Below, in pieces: positions 1-8,141 of a stretch of 64,000 nt of DNA. The stretch spans positions 62,001-126,000 of the forward strand of contig NZ_PNBY01000034.1 of NCBI RefSeq assembly GCF_005886875.1, read 5' to 3'. The DNA comes from Pseudoalteromonas aurantia (lineage in GTDB: Bacteria; Pseudomonadota; Gammaproteobacteria; Enterobacterales; Alteromonadaceae). Below the pieces are notes generated by a model that saw only the letters and a program-made list of their open reading frames with translations, had not been told where the DNA came from and searched no databases. Position 1 is the stretch's first letter, and each line of letters starts with the position of its first letter. The position numbers were made by a program, and so were the translations under genes.

Positions 1-57
1 TGTCAAGTATATTAATTATCACGTTTATTGAAATCATGTAAGTAAGATATAACGTAT

Positions 58-97
58 TTACGGGAAAATGAGATGATATTTACTCATACTCCCGTAA
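58..97. other. Stem-loop downstream of rsuA
   Basis: An inverted repeat pairs TTACGGG (58-64) with CCCGTAA (91-97) and ATGAG (68-72) with CTCAT (83-87), separated by a symmetric 3x3 internal loop. It begins just past the 3' end of the minus-strand rsuA gene. There is no T-run on either side, so a simple intrinsic terminator is not shown. It may be a 3'-end stabilising structure. The rest of positions 1-104 shows nothing I can name. Confidence 0.4.
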
Positions 98-104
98 TGT
101 AAGA

Positions 105-815
105 CTATTTTGCATTAATTATGTTGATTTCTTCATCTGTCAGTAGCCGATATTCACCTGCTGATAAGGCTTCATCTAGTGCGATACCTGCAATATTTTC
201 TCTATGCAGTTCAACGACTTTATTACCTACAGCGGCAAGCATCCTTTTTACTTGATGATATTTGCCTTCATAAATTGATAAACGCAGGCTGTAGCTGGCG
301 AGTTGTTCAACTATCGCTGGGGCTGTTGGCTGTTTTTCGTTATGCAATTGCACGCCATTTCGAAGCTGTTCGATTGCTTCAGAGGTAATGATATCCTGTG
401 TTTCAACTAGGTACGTTTTGTATTTTTGTTTTTTTGGTGAGGTGATCTTATGAGACCAATCTCCATCATTAGTGAGCAATACCAGCCCGGTTGTATCAAT
501 ATCTAAACGCCCTGCAACATGAAAATCCTTTAAGTGTGTTTCATCTAATAAATCAAACACAGTCGTGTGTAACTCATCGCTATTTGCGCAAACATATCCA
601 GCTGGCTTGTTTAACATAAAGTACCGTTTACCAAGGTATTTTAATGACTCACCTTGCCATGTAACCTGGTCGTCTAAGGTAATTGAATGATCAAATTTTG
701 TAATGGTTTCGCCGTTAACAGTTACTTTATTTTTTTTGATGCCTGCTTTGACTTTTGTGCGGGGTAATTCAGTAAGATGGCTGACAAATTTGTCGATTCT
801 ACACGGAAATTTCAT
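105..815 (-). CDS. rsuA: 16S rRNA pseudouridine(516) synthase RsuA
   Basis: RsuA isomerises U516 of 16S rRNA to pseudouridine during 30S assembly in the cytoplasm. The 236-residue product has the family layout: an S4-like RNA-binding N-terminus (about residues 1-60, starting with RIDKFVSHL) followed by the pseudouridine synthase catalytic domain. The catalytic motif GRLDIDTTGLVLLTNDG lies near residue 102 and its Asp is the expected nucleophile. The C-terminal GKYHQVKRML motif is typical of the RsuA/RluB/E/F branch. The length matches RsuA (about 231). It stands alone on the minus strand. RluE or RluF are possible alternatives, but the size and S4 domain favour RsuA. Confidence 0.88.
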   Translation of the reverse strand: MKFPCRIDKFVSHLTELPRTKVKAGIKKNKVTVNGETITKFDHSITLDDQVTWQGESLKYLGKRYFMLNKPAGYVCANSDELHTTVFDLLDETHLKDFHVAGRLDIDTTGLVLLTNDGDWSHKITSPKKQKYKTYLVETQDIITSEAIEQLRNGVQLHNEKQPTAPAIVEQLASYSLRLSIYEGKYHQVKRMLAAVGNKVVELHRENIAGIALDEALSAGEYRLLTDEEINIINAK

Positions 816-873
816 ATAAACTCATTGGAAAAGTATAACGTATGTCTCATTATACGTTAGCTACAGGCTCAGT

Positions 874-1203
874 TCAGTTTTTTCGATATATTTGTGGGGT
901 CAAATCATAAATATGAACACTTAATTGGTATTCATCGGTCAATTGTATTTGCAGTTGTTGAAGTAATGCATCGCTTAAGAGTTGTTTTTGCTCTGTTGTT
1001 CTGCCCTCAATAATATGTGCTTGAACATGGACAAAGCCACATTTATTGTTCCCTAGTTTAAAGTGCTTAAACTCTATTGTGCGAGATTTTATGGTCGTGG
1101 GATCAAATAATTGGGTTGATGCTGCCGTGTCATGTAGTGCATTAAGTAAGTTTATTTCAGAAACGGGTAAGTTATGAGAGTGTTCAATGATCAAATGAGG
1201 CAT
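874..1203 (-). CDS. 5-carboxymethyl-2-hydroxymuconate isomerase-like tautomerase
   Basis: A 109-residue protein starting MPHLIIEHS, with the tautomerase-type Pro immediately after the initiator Met. It fits the CHMI (HpaF) family of small trimeric tautomerases, which convert 5-carboxymethyl-2-hydroxymuconate in homoprotocatechuate breakdown. Conserved features are the N-terminal Pro, the central ..FVHVQAHIIEGRT.. strand and the terminal ..SVHIYDLTPQIYRKN stretch. No other hpa genes lie nearby, so the physiological substrate is unknown and the degradation pathway should not be assumed. It is convergently isolated between rsuA and the plus-strand creA. Confidence 0.7.
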   Translation of the reverse strand: MPHLIIEHSHNLPVSEINLLNALHDTAASTQLFDPTTIKSRTIEFKHFKLGNNKCGFVHVQAHIIEGRTTEQKQLLSDALLQQLQIQLTDEYQLSVHIYDLTPQIYRKN

Positions 1204-1269
1204 GATGACTTATTGTGTAGTTTATGCGTAAATGCCAAATATACTAAGTAAATTTGAAAGGAAAGCCAA

Positions 1270-1740
1270 ATGGTTAATTATAGAATTTTAGCGCTTTTAC
1301 TGGGCGTTAGCCTCTTGTCTGCTTGTTCTGATGATGCCGCTAAGGTAAGTTTAGGGTTGTTTACTACGAAAGATGTCGTGGTTTCTGCTCAACAAGACCC
1401 ATTAGTAACGGGTGTTACCTGTCATATAAGTCACGTAGAAGCAGATCTTGATTTTTCTGATCCCTCAGACATGTCGATCGCATGTCGTCAAACAGGCCCC
1501 ATTACCGCTGAGCAACTAGCAAAGATCAACTTATCAAAAAGTGGTGAGGTAGTGTTTAAAACGTCGAAAAGTATCTTGTTTAAATCATTGAAAGTGAGAC
1601 GTATTTTTGATGCACCAACACGAAGCTTAATTTATTTATCATATTCAACAAAAGAGACCAGCGGCAGTCACCATCATGCACTATCAACAGTGCCTTTGTA
1701 TGGGACGCATGCATGGGAATGGGCAAATAAGGCACAGTAA
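1270..1740 (+). CDS. creA: CreA family protein, predicted lipoprotein
   Basis: A 156-residue protein of the CreA family, whose biochemical role is unknown although it is widely conserved in Proteobacteria. The N-terminus is a signal peptide ending in LLSAC, so Cys19 is a likely lipidation site and the protein is probably membrane-anchored. The core shows the family features KDVVVSAQQDPLVTGVTCHIS, followed by DPSDMSIACRQTGP and a C-terminal YLSYSTK segment. The start is supported by AAGGAAA about 6 bases upstream. It precedes an unknown gene by 3 bases, so the two are probably cotranscribed. Confidence 0.8.
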   Translation: MVNYRILALLLGVSLLSACSDDAAKVSLGLFTTKDVVVSAQQDPLVTGVTCHISHVEADLDFSDPSDMSIACRQTGPITAEQLAKINLSKSGEVVFKTSKSILFKSLKVRRIFDAPTRSLIYLSYSTKETSGSHHHALSTVPLYGTHAWEWANKAQ

Positions 1741-1743
1741 ATT

Positions 1744-2538
1744 ATGTTGACACTCTTTAAATCATCTCCTTTATTAAGCGACTCTGAAGTCGAATGGTTA
1801 ATCGATACGTTCGTATGGGCATGTGAGCAATTTGATGGTCAGTATTTTATGACTGAAACCCAAATTATTGAACCAACGGGTAAATTTTTTCCAGATCAAG
1901 TCAGTAGTGTTGAGCAAATGGCCAGCACCGTGTTTAAACGCGTGAGTCATTATGCTGGTATGCAATCATGGCCAATTAGTGTTGTAAATCCGCAGCAACA
2001 CATGCAGCAGCAAAGTATGCCTAAGTTTACTTTCGTAGATGAAATTCGTGGCGAGAAAGCCCAATTAGTGAATGCGCCGGCAATTGATATGCAGTTATCT
2101 TATAACCCAAATCAAATTAACCAACCACAAGATTTAGTCGCAAGTTTTGCCGGTTCTCTGGCGACGGTAATGATTTATCATCGTGGTATTTTACCGCCTG
2201 GAGGCGAAGCGCAAGTTGCTGCAGCGAGTGATGCATTGGCTTGCTTTTTAGGATTCGGCGTCATGATGAGTAATACGGTTTATCAATTTAAAGGGGGATG
2301 TGGGTCGTGTTACAACCCCTATGCAAATCGCCAAGCCGCTTTGACTGAACCACAAACGGTCTTTATGCATGCATTAATTTGTCATTTTAAGCCACAGGTA
2401 GATGGTAAAAAACATTTAAAACCCCATTTGCGCGGTGTATATAAAAAGGCACAAAAGCAAATTAAGAACTATATAAATGATACGCCAAATCCATTGTTGT
2501 TGGCTTTAGAGGAGCAGCGTCATGTTCGTCTATCTTGA
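1744..2538 (+). CDS. Conserved hypothetical protein with a CGSC motif
   Basis: A 264-residue soluble protein that I do not recognise as a named family. It has no signal peptide or membrane segment. Visible landmarks are a central ..LVASFAGSLATVMIYHRGILPPGGE.. stretch, a long Ala-rich helix (DALACFLGFGVM), then KGGCGSCYNPYANRQ near residue 186, where two close cysteines could bind a metal or form a disulfide. The C-terminus is basic (KKHLKPHLRGVYKKAQKQ). It starts 3 bases after creA and overlaps the next gene by 17 bases, which suggests a creA / unknown / LysE-type exporter transcript. Confidence 0.55.
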   Translation: MLTLFKSSPLLSDSEVEWLIDTFVWACEQFDGQYFMTETQIIEPTGKFFPDQVSSVEQMASTVFKRVSHYAGMQSWPISVVNPQQHMQQQSMPKFTFVDEIRGEKAQLVNAPAIDMQLSYNPNQINQPQDLVASFAGSLATVMIYHRGILPPGGEAQVAAASDALACFLGFGVMMSNTVYQFKGGCGSCYNPYANRQAALTEPQTVFMHALICHFKPQVDGKKHLKPHLRGVYKKAQKQIKNYINDTPNPLLLALEEQRHVRLS

Positions 2539-3145
2539 TGAATTTTTATTAATTGCAGTCGCACACTTTTTTGCTGTAGCGAGCCCTGGACCTGATTTTG
2601 CGATTGTGTTGAAACAAAGTGTTCAGCGAGGCCGTACAAATGCTTTGTGGACGAGTGCAGGAGTTGCTTTAGGCATTTTAGTGCATGTCACGTATTGCTT
2701 GTTTGGTGTAGCGATTTTATTGTCTCAATTTGAAGCTGCCTTTAATGCATTAAAATATGTTGCGGGTGCCTACTTAGCATATATGGGGATCCTAGCGCTT
2801 AGAGCAAAAGCGAATACTGACCCTCAAAGTGTTACCAATGAACAGTCTCAAGCTGAGTCATATGGTTTAGCGTTACGTAGAGGCTTTTTGGTTAATGCGC
2901 TTAATCCCAAAGCAACACTGTTCTTTTTATCTCTATTTACCTTGGTTATATCTGCTGATACGCCAAGTGTTGTGCAAGCACTCTACGGTGGTTATATGGC
3001 TATTGCAACTTGGCTGTGGTTTTCGTTTTTATCGATTGTCTTATCTAAACAGTCGGTAAGAGCATTTTTTCGTAAAGCAGGGCATTGGTTTGATAGAGGG
3101 ATTGGTATCATTTTAATTGCCCTGGCAGTTCGAGTAGTCATTTAA
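2522..3145 (+). CDS. LysE/RhtB family amino-acid exporter
   Basis: A 207-residue inner-membrane protein with about six hydrophobic segments. It begins with the LysE/RhtB signature: a hydrophobic first helix followed by SPGPDFAIVLKQSVQRGRTNALWTSAGVALG. The mid-region RRGFLVNALNPKATLFFLSLF, with the conserved Asn-Pro-Lys, is also typical. Family members export amino acids such as lysine, threonine or homoserine lactones by proton antiport; the substrate here cannot be read from sequence. The ATG lies inside the end of the preceding gene (17-base overlap), so translation is probably coupled. Confidence 0.87.
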   Translation: MFVYLDEFLLIAVAHFFAVASPGPDFAIVLKQSVQRGRTNALWTSAGVALGILVHVTYCLFGVAILLSQFEAAFNALKYVAGAYLAYMGILALRAKANTDPQSVTNEQSQAESYGLALRRGFLVNALNPKATLFFLSLFTLVISADTPSVVQALYGGYMAIATWLWFSFLSIVLSKQSVRAFFRKAGHWFDRGIGIILIALAVRVVI

Positions 3146-3158
3146 GAGGAGCTTAGCG

Positions 3159-3662
3159 ATGAAAGGTATTACCTTTTACAACTTTGCATTTGGCTCTAAC
3201 ATGTCAAGTTTGCGACTGTTTGCACGATTACCGCAAGCGAAAAAGGTGGGGGTTGCTCAGTTGTCAGGTTTTGAACTGAAGTTTTCGATGCTCAGTACCG
3301 ATGGCTCTGCAAAGTGTAATATTCATCAGACCAGTAACACCCAAGATGTTGTTTTTGGGGTTGTGTATGCGTTGGATGAGCATGAACAAGCCTTACTTGA
3401 CGAGGTTGAAGGAGCACGTTACGACCGCACAGAAGTCACCGTGCAATTGAGGTCAGGTGGGTATGTGAGTGCGTATTGTTACATTGCCAATACATTCATA
3501 ACGACACAGCTTCCGTTTGACTGGTATGTTCAGCATGTATATGTCGGGGCATTAGAGCACCACTTCCCAACAAGTTATTTAGCACGTATTAAAGAGCAAG
3601 CGTCTGTCATTGATAGGCAAGCTCAGCGCAAAGAAACCGAACTCTCAATCTATACAAAATAA
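3159..3662 (+). CDS. Gamma-glutamylcyclotransferase-like (AIG2 fold) protein
   Basis: A 167-residue protein with the GGCT/AIG2-like fold. The N-terminal NFAFGSNMSSLRL matches the substrate-binding YGSNL-type loop, and the family's acidic catalytic residue is probably the Glu in DEVEGARYDRTEV near residue 83. Members release 5-oxoproline from gamma-glutamyl peptides or lysines; the actual substrate here is unknown. The start has a strong AGAGGAG about 9 bases upstream. It follows the exporter by 13 bases and precedes the serine hydrolase by 14, so it may belong to the same run of genes. Confidence 0.75.
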   Translation: MKGITFYNFAFGSNMSSLRLFARLPQAKKVGVAQLSGFELKFSMLSTDGSAKCNIHQTSNTQDVVFGVVYALDEHEQALLDEVEGARYDRTEVTVQLRSGGYVSAYCYIANTFITTQLPFDWYVQHVYVGALEHHFPTSYLARIKEQASVIDRQAQRKETELSIYTK

Positions 3663-3676
3663 AGAAGTTATTAATA

Positions 3677-5233
3677 ATGAAATACCTTAATACATTGGTC
3701 GCTGCGACTTTACTTACTGTGAGCTTAGGCTCATTTGGGGCGGCCCCTGCCGCGAAAGTGAATATTACTGATATTGATGATGCTGTATACGCTGCAATGG
3801 CACAATTTAATGTACCAGGTATCGCAATTGCCGTGGTGGAAAATAATCAAGTTGTATTGTCAAAAGGGTACGGTGTAAGAGATTTAGCATCTGGTAAAAA
3901 AGTAGATAAAAACACCTTATTTGGCATCGCTTCAAACTCTAAAGCGTTTACTGCTGCTGCGTTAGCGATACTTATTGATGAAGGTAAGTTAAGCTGGAAT
4001 GACAAGGTTACTAAACATCTTCCTGAATTTCGCTTATATGATGAGTATGCGACAGCTCACATGACTATCAGAGACCTATTGAGCCATCGCAGTGGTTTGG
4101 GCTTAGGTGCTGGGGACTTAATGATTTGGCCTGATACGGATAAGTCGGTGCAAGATATTATTAAAGGGCTACAGTACATTCCGCCGTCTTCAAGTTTTCG
4201 TAGTGAATATGCATATAATAATTTAATGTTTGTGGTCGCAGGAGAAGTGGTTGCTCGAGTATCTGGTATGAGCTGGAGAGAATTTATCGAGCAGCGGATT
4301 TTCAAAACACTCAAAATGGATGGTTCTAGAGCCGGCTTCTCACGTATTGCTAAGCACAATACCAACTGGGCGATTGGTAACATACCTGATAATGGTCAGT
4401 TGACGCCATTCTTTGTTAATTACTTAGAAGACTTTCGAGGTGCAGGCGCAATTGCATCTAATGTTGATGATATGAGTAAGTGGTTATTAACTCAACTCGC
4501 CTCGGGTAAATCGTTAGCTGGTGAGCAGTTATATAACAGCGAACATCAGGTACAAATGTGGCACCCGCATATCATGCGTCTGACAGAGCCCGCTTCTTTT
4601 AATGCATACCGACAGCAATTTAGGGGCTATGGTTTAGGTTGGGCAATTGAAGATTACTTTGGTTATAAAAAAGTGGGCCATGGTGGTGGGATTTTAGGAA
4701 TGGTTTCACAGGTTGCGATGATCCCAGAGAAGAAGCTGGGAGTCGTGGTACTTTCTAATCAACAGGCTTACCCAGCGTTGACTGCGATAATTCATGAAGT
4801 GTTTGAAGATGCACTAGGGCAAACGGACAAAGATTGGGTAACGTTATTAGCAACAGAATACAAAAATGAAAAAGCCAAGCTATATGCCAATGCAGGCATT
4901 ACACTTCCTATAGAGATCCGAAAAGCTTTTCCAGCACAGTATTACACCGGTACATTAAAAAGTGATTGGTATGGTGATGTTATTATTGAAGAGTTAGTGG
5001 GTGAACTGCGTATTGACTTTATGCATACTAAAATGCTCAAAGGTAAATTAGAGCACGTCTCGGGAGACCGTTTTGTGGTGCGATGGGACGAAAGGCTACT
5101 TGAGGCAGATGCTTATATTGATTTTGTTTTTGACAAAACCCAGCAAGTAAAGTCAGCCACAATGGAATTTGTGAACCCTGATATTTCAGATTTTAGTTTT
5201 GATTTTCATGATCTAAACTTAACCGCTAAATAA
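3677..5233 (+). CDS. Secreted serine hydrolase, class C beta-lactamase fold
   Basis: A 518-residue protein with an N-terminal signal peptide (about residues 1-22). It has a penicillin-binding/class C beta-lactamase domain, with the SxxK nucleophile motif SNSK at residues 86-89, a Tyr-x-Asn motif in YAYNNLMF, and HGGG in place of the KTG triad. A C-terminal domain (about residues 400-515) resembles the DUF3471-type beta-rich extension. Such enzymes are periplasmic or outer-membrane esterases or D-aminopeptidases as often as true beta-lactamases, so resistance should not be inferred. An unusual pair of inverted repeats follows about 30 bases after the stop. Confidence 0.82.
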   Translation: MKYLNTLVAATLLTVSLGSFGAAPAAKVNITDIDDAVYAAMAQFNVPGIAIAVVENNQVVLSKGYGVRDLASGKKVDKNTLFGIASNSKAFTAAALAILIDEGKLSWNDKVTKHLPEFRLYDEYATAHMTIRDLLSHRSGLGLGAGDLMIWPDTDKSVQDIIKGLQYIPPSSSFRSEYAYNNLMFVVAGEVVARVSGMSWREFIEQRIFKTLKMDGSRAGFSRIAKHNTNWAIGNIPDNGQLTPFFVNYLEDFRGAGAIASNVDDMSKWLLTQLASGKSLAGEQLYNSEHQVQMWHPHIMRLTEPASFNAYRQQFRGYGLGWAIEDYFGYKKVGHGGGILGMVSQVAMIPEKKLGVVVLSNQQAYPALTAIIHEVFEDALGQTDKDWVTLLATEYKNEKAKLYANAGITLPIEIRKAFPAQYYTGTLKSDWYGDVIIEELVGELRIDFMHTKMLKGKLEHVSGDRFVVRWDERLLEADAYIDFVFDKTQQVKSATMEFVNPDISDFSFDFHDLNLTAK

Positions 5234-5261
5234 AGGCTGAGTGTGTATTCATAACACCAAA

Positions 5262-5303
5262 GTAGCAAAGTATGCACAGATAAGCTTTGCTACACTCTGT
5301 GCA
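5262..5303 (+). promoter_or_regulatory. Two interleaved perfect inverted repeats (alternative hairpins or pseudoknot)
   Basis: GTAGCAAAG (5262-5270) is the exact reverse complement of 5285-5293, and TGCACAGA (5273-5280) is the exact reverse complement of 5296-5303. The two pairs interleave (A B A' B'), so the RNA could form either of two mutually exclusive hairpins, or an H-type pseudoknot if strained. The connecting loops are only 2, 4 and 2 bases. The element sits 29 bases after one stop codon and 40 bases before the HDAC-like start. Confidence 0.5.
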
Positions 5304-5343
5304 CATTCGTTTATTGTGTATGAGTTTTTCAAAAGGATCTAAA

Positions 5344-6261
5344 ATGCGCACTGCTGTGATCAGTCACCCTCATTGTCGCAAGCATAAGATGATCGCCGAT
5401 CATCCTGAGTGCCCAGCTCGTTTGGATGCCATATCGGATAGGCTTTTGGCATCAGGACTCGATATTGCAGTGACGCAAAAGCAAGCACCCTCCGCTACCC
5501 GTGATCATATTGCTTTGGTACATGATCACACCATGATAGATCGTGTGTTGACACAATTACCAGAGCATGGTTTGAAGAACTTAGATGGTGACACCTGGTT
5601 ATGTTCGGAGTCATTTAAAGCCATAGAACGAGCTGTGGGGGCTGGGATCTTAGCTGTTGATGAAATTTTAGCGGGAAATTTAGATGCTGCGTTTTGCAGT
5701 GTGCGCCCGCCTGGACACCATGCTAATCAGCATACATCAGCTGGTTTTTGTATCTTTAATAATGTTGCCATTGCTGCAGCCTATGCCAAACAGCAAGGGG
5801 TTGAGCGCATTGCGATCCTTGATATTGATGTGCATCACGGTAATGGCACGCAAGATATTTTTAAATCTGACCCTGCTGTTTTGTTTTGCTCTTTATTTCA
5901 ATACCCATTTTATCCAAATACTGCTATTGAAAACACCGACTCAGTGTTGAACTCTCCGCTGGCTATTGCCAGTGATGGCAAAGATTTACGTGCACTTTAT
6001 GAACAGCAGTGGTTGCCTAGGCTTAAGTCATTTTCTCCACAGTTAGTGTTGATCAGTGCTGGGTTTGATGCTCATTTAGAAGATGAAATGGGTAGCCTTA
6101 AGTTTGTTGAAACTGACTACCAGTGGTTTACCGAGCAGGTGGCACAGTTTGTTAAAGACTCCGGTGCACTGGGCATTATTTCTTATTTGGAGGGAGGGTA
6201 CGACTTATCTTCGTTGGGGCGTAGTGCCGTTACGCATATAAAAGCATTGGTCAACGGCTAA
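5344..6261 (+). CDS. Histone deacetylase family protein (class II-like deacetylase)
   Basis: A 305-residue zinc-dependent deacetylase of the bacterial HDAC / acetylpolyamine amidohydrolase superfamily. The active-site set is complete: RPPGHHA (tandem histidines), DIDVHHGNGTQ (metal Asp and His), SAGFDAH (metal Asp) and LEGGYDL (transition-state Tyr). Likely substrates are acetylated lysines, polyamines or small metabolites. The start chosen is ATG 5344, because AAGGA lies 6-10 bases upstream and the protein then begins MRTAVISHPHC like its relatives. Reading frames from the TTG at 5287 or ATG at 5320 lack that support. Its leader carries the interleaved repeats. Confidence 0.87.
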   Translation: MRTAVISHPHCRKHKMIADHPECPARLDAISDRLLASGLDIAVTQKQAPSATRDHIALVHDHTMIDRVLTQLPEHGLKNLDGDTWLCSESFKAIERAVGAGILAVDEILAGNLDAAFCSVRPPGHHANQHTSAGFCIFNNVAIAAAYAKQQGVERIAILDIDVHHGNGTQDIFKSDPAVLFCSLFQYPFYPNTAIENTDSVLNSPLAIASDGKDLRALYEQQWLPRLKSFSPQLVLISAGFDAHLEDEMGSLKFVETDYQWFTEQVAQFVKDSGALGIISYLEGGYDLSSLGRSAVTHIKALVNG

Positions 6262-6276
6262 ATATCTACTAAGCCG

Positions 6277-6579
6277 CTAAGCTGAGTCTTGAAGTAAATA
6301 AAACGCTTGGCAAACATCTGTTATTTCGATCTTTTCTACACAACACTGGCCATCATCAACAAGAGACTGTTGCACTAATTTGGTTAATTCCGTTAGGCAT
6401 ATTTTGATTGGCGCGGATGAGCTTAATACATGGCACTCTCCGCTGTTGTATATGACGAGTATTTTATTAAATTCTTTCTTATCAATACTGTAAAGCGATG
6501 CATCTAACATGCTTTGATCCTTAATGTACTCAATATCACCTTGTATTATAAGCAGTAGAGGGTAGTGCTTTATTGTCAT
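6277..6579 (-). CDS. Small conserved hypothetical protein (DUF4144-like)
   Basis: A 100-residue acidic protein with no signal peptide or membrane segment. The opening IKHYPLLLIIQGDIEYI followed by an SLYSIDKKEFNKI stretch and a C-terminal half rich in short helices recalls the DUF4144 family of Vibrio and Alteromonadales. I am judging that from memory of the pattern, not from a search. No function is known. It lies convergent to the HDAC-like gene, with only 15 bases between the two 3' ends. Confidence 0.5.
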   Translation of the reverse strand: MTIKHYPLLLIIQGDIEYIKDQSMLDASLYSIDKKEFNKILVIYNSGECHVLSSSAPIKICLTELTKLVQQSLVDDGQCCVEKIEITDVCQAFYLLQDSA

Positions 6580-6655
6580 TTTTTGTGTTCAATCAAAGTA
6601 TAAATGGTGAGCAATATTATACTGGCTTGTAGTGCTAGAAAGCGAGGTTTAGCTT

Positions 6656-7185
6656 ATGGAAACTGATAACCGCCAATTACAAGTCAAAGATATATTTTCC
6701 AACCAATTAGTGACTGTTGTTCTTTGCTGTTCTATTTTTGTTCTCTTTAAGTGTACTTTTATCGTGGCGCTTAATGTGTGGCCTAGTGATCTAAGCGAAT
6801 AGTAAGCAGTAAAGAGAGAAGGGCGCTCAAAAGAACCAGAATTGATTGGCTTTTCTACTATGTTACCGGCTGGCTCACATGGAGTAACCATGCTACGCCC
6901 CCTCTGCCTTATATAAAAGTCAATCAAACTGCTGCAAAAATGAACCTGAAAGATCAACTGCCCCCTAGTAACTTAGATGAGGCAAAAATGCAGCTAACAC
7001 AGCTCAAGAACTTAGGTGTGTCAATTGCATTAGATGACTTTGATACAGGCTATTCAGCCTTAAGTTACCTGACAAAATCCCCAATTGATATGTTGAAAAT
7101 TGATGCCATTTTTTACAAAAACTGGGCTGTCATACTTTACAAGGCTATTTGTTTTGTAAACCTCGGGCTGTCAATGATTGGATGA
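6656..7185 (+). pseudogene. Remnant of a membrane-bound EAL-domain (c-di-GMP phosphodiesterase) gene
   Basis: Fragments of one ancestral gene lie in order. From ATG 6656 a 48-residue piece (METDNRQLQVKDIF, then a membrane segment) ends at a TAG at 6800. After a scrambled or deleted section, a second frame reads [11 protein letters not shown]..., then PLPYIKVNQ, and leads into [20 protein letters not shown] and [11 protein letters not shown], an unmistakable EAL-domain core (the DDFGTGYSSL motif). It then falls out of homology and stops at 7185. The catalytic EAL motif, the periplasmic sensor and most of the domain are missing, so it cannot be an active phosphodiesterase. Confidence 0.75.
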
Positions 7186-7189
7186 ATTT

Positions 7190-8005
7190 TTACAACTCAG
7201 CAAAGCTCACTTCATAAGAAGTGAATTTACGGATGTTGATCACACCGGTATCGAAAATAAGGTATTGGCCTTTTATACCTTGAAGTACACCACTGACTTC
7301 TGGATTTTTATCAAAGTTAAATGAGGTGACCTTACTTGGGAATGTCTCGACTGGAAACGATAAATCGATAACATCTTCATCGAGCTTTTCAATGGCCGTT
7401 GCACCAAATAGTTCTGCAAGTTCATCTAATTTTGCTTGTATCTGGGGGATCAACTGAGCTGCAGCCGCTTTTAAATCAGCGTCAACACTGATCCCTTTTA
7501 ACATATTACGCCAATTTGTTTTATCAGCAATAAACTCAGCTAAGGCGACTTCAACCAGTCCTGATTGTAATCTGGTTTGTACTTTAAAAATGGGTAATGC
7601 TTGTGTTGCTCCCTGATCTATCCAACGTGTTGGGATCTGAGTATGGCGTGTGATACCGACCTTTAAACCCGAAGTATTGGCTAGATAGACATAATGAGGG
7701 ACAAAGCAGTTATTCTCACCCCATTCCGGTTCTCGACATGTTCCTTGATCATAATGGCAAGTTTCCGGCTTCATGATACACATATCGCAGCTAGCAAGCT
7801 TTTTCATACACATGAAGCAGTGGCCTTGAGAGTAGCTCTTTTTGGTTTTTTTACCGCAGTTACTACAAAAGATATTGCCAGTATGCGTCAATGTGATTGT
7901 TTTACCCATAAAGTCATTTAAGTTAATGAGTTCATCCCCAACCGGAAGTTGGTATTGGATAGGATTGGTCAGTTGTGCTTTTAATTTACTCAAAGTACCT
8001 TGCAT
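7190..8005 (-). CDS. DUF2797 family protein
   Basis: A 271-residue cytoplasmic protein of the DUF2797 family, whose function is unknown. The N-terminal half carries a dense cysteine array: FCSNCGKKTKKS, GHCFMCMKKLASCDMCIMKPETCHYDQGTC. This looks like one or two zinc-ribbon or zinc-finger sites between residues 46 and 94. It is followed by HYVYLANTSGLKVGITR, which resembles a GIY-YIG-like strand (VYLA...KVGITR). The combination suggests nucleic-acid contact, but that is inference. The gene stands alone on the minus strand, 5 bases beyond the EAL remnant. Confidence 0.8.
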   Translation of the reverse strand: MQGTLSKLKAQLTNPIQYQLPVGDELINLNDFMGKTITLTHTGNIFCSNCGKKTKKSYSQGHCFMCMKKLASCDMCIMKPETCHYDQGTCREPEWGENNCFVPHYVYLANTSGLKVGITRHTQIPTRWIDQGATQALPIFKVQTRLQSGLVEVALAEFIADKTNWRNMLKGISVDADLKAAAAQLIPQIQAKLDELAELFGATAIEKLDEDVIDLSFPVETFPSKVTSFNFDKNPEVSGVLQGIKGQYLIFDTGVINIRKFTSYEVSFAEL

Positions 8006-8098
8006 CTTTACGCCCCTAAAGATGTTTAAAAAAGTAATATTATCAAAGCGCGCGATGCTGCGCGAATATTCGAAAAGAATTTATGAATATAACAGTGG

Positions 8099-8126
8099 AA
8101 AAAGGCGCAGTACGGTCTGCGCCTTT
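8099..8126 (-). terminator. Intrinsic terminator of the S10 peptidase gene
   Basis: AAAGGCGCA (8101-8109) pairs with TGCGCCTTT (8118-8126) around an 8-base loop. On the minus strand the stem is followed by a T-run, the complement of the A-run at 8099-8103. It lies 16 bases past the stop of the minus-strand peptidase gene. Confidence 0.75.
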
Positions 8127-8141
8127 ACGGTAATAAATTGC

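Noticed and set aside
3677..5233. Beta-lactam resistance gene
   Set aside because: The fold is shared with many esterases and peptidases; the KTG motif is replaced by HGGG, and nothing ties it to an ampR-type system.
5262..5303. A classical intrinsic terminator for the serine hydrolase
   Set aside because: Neither hairpin is followed by a T-run and the stems interleave.
6649..6957. Minus-strand open frame across the EAL remnant
   Set aside because: The plus strand gives recognisable EAL-domain sequence; the opposite frame has no family features.
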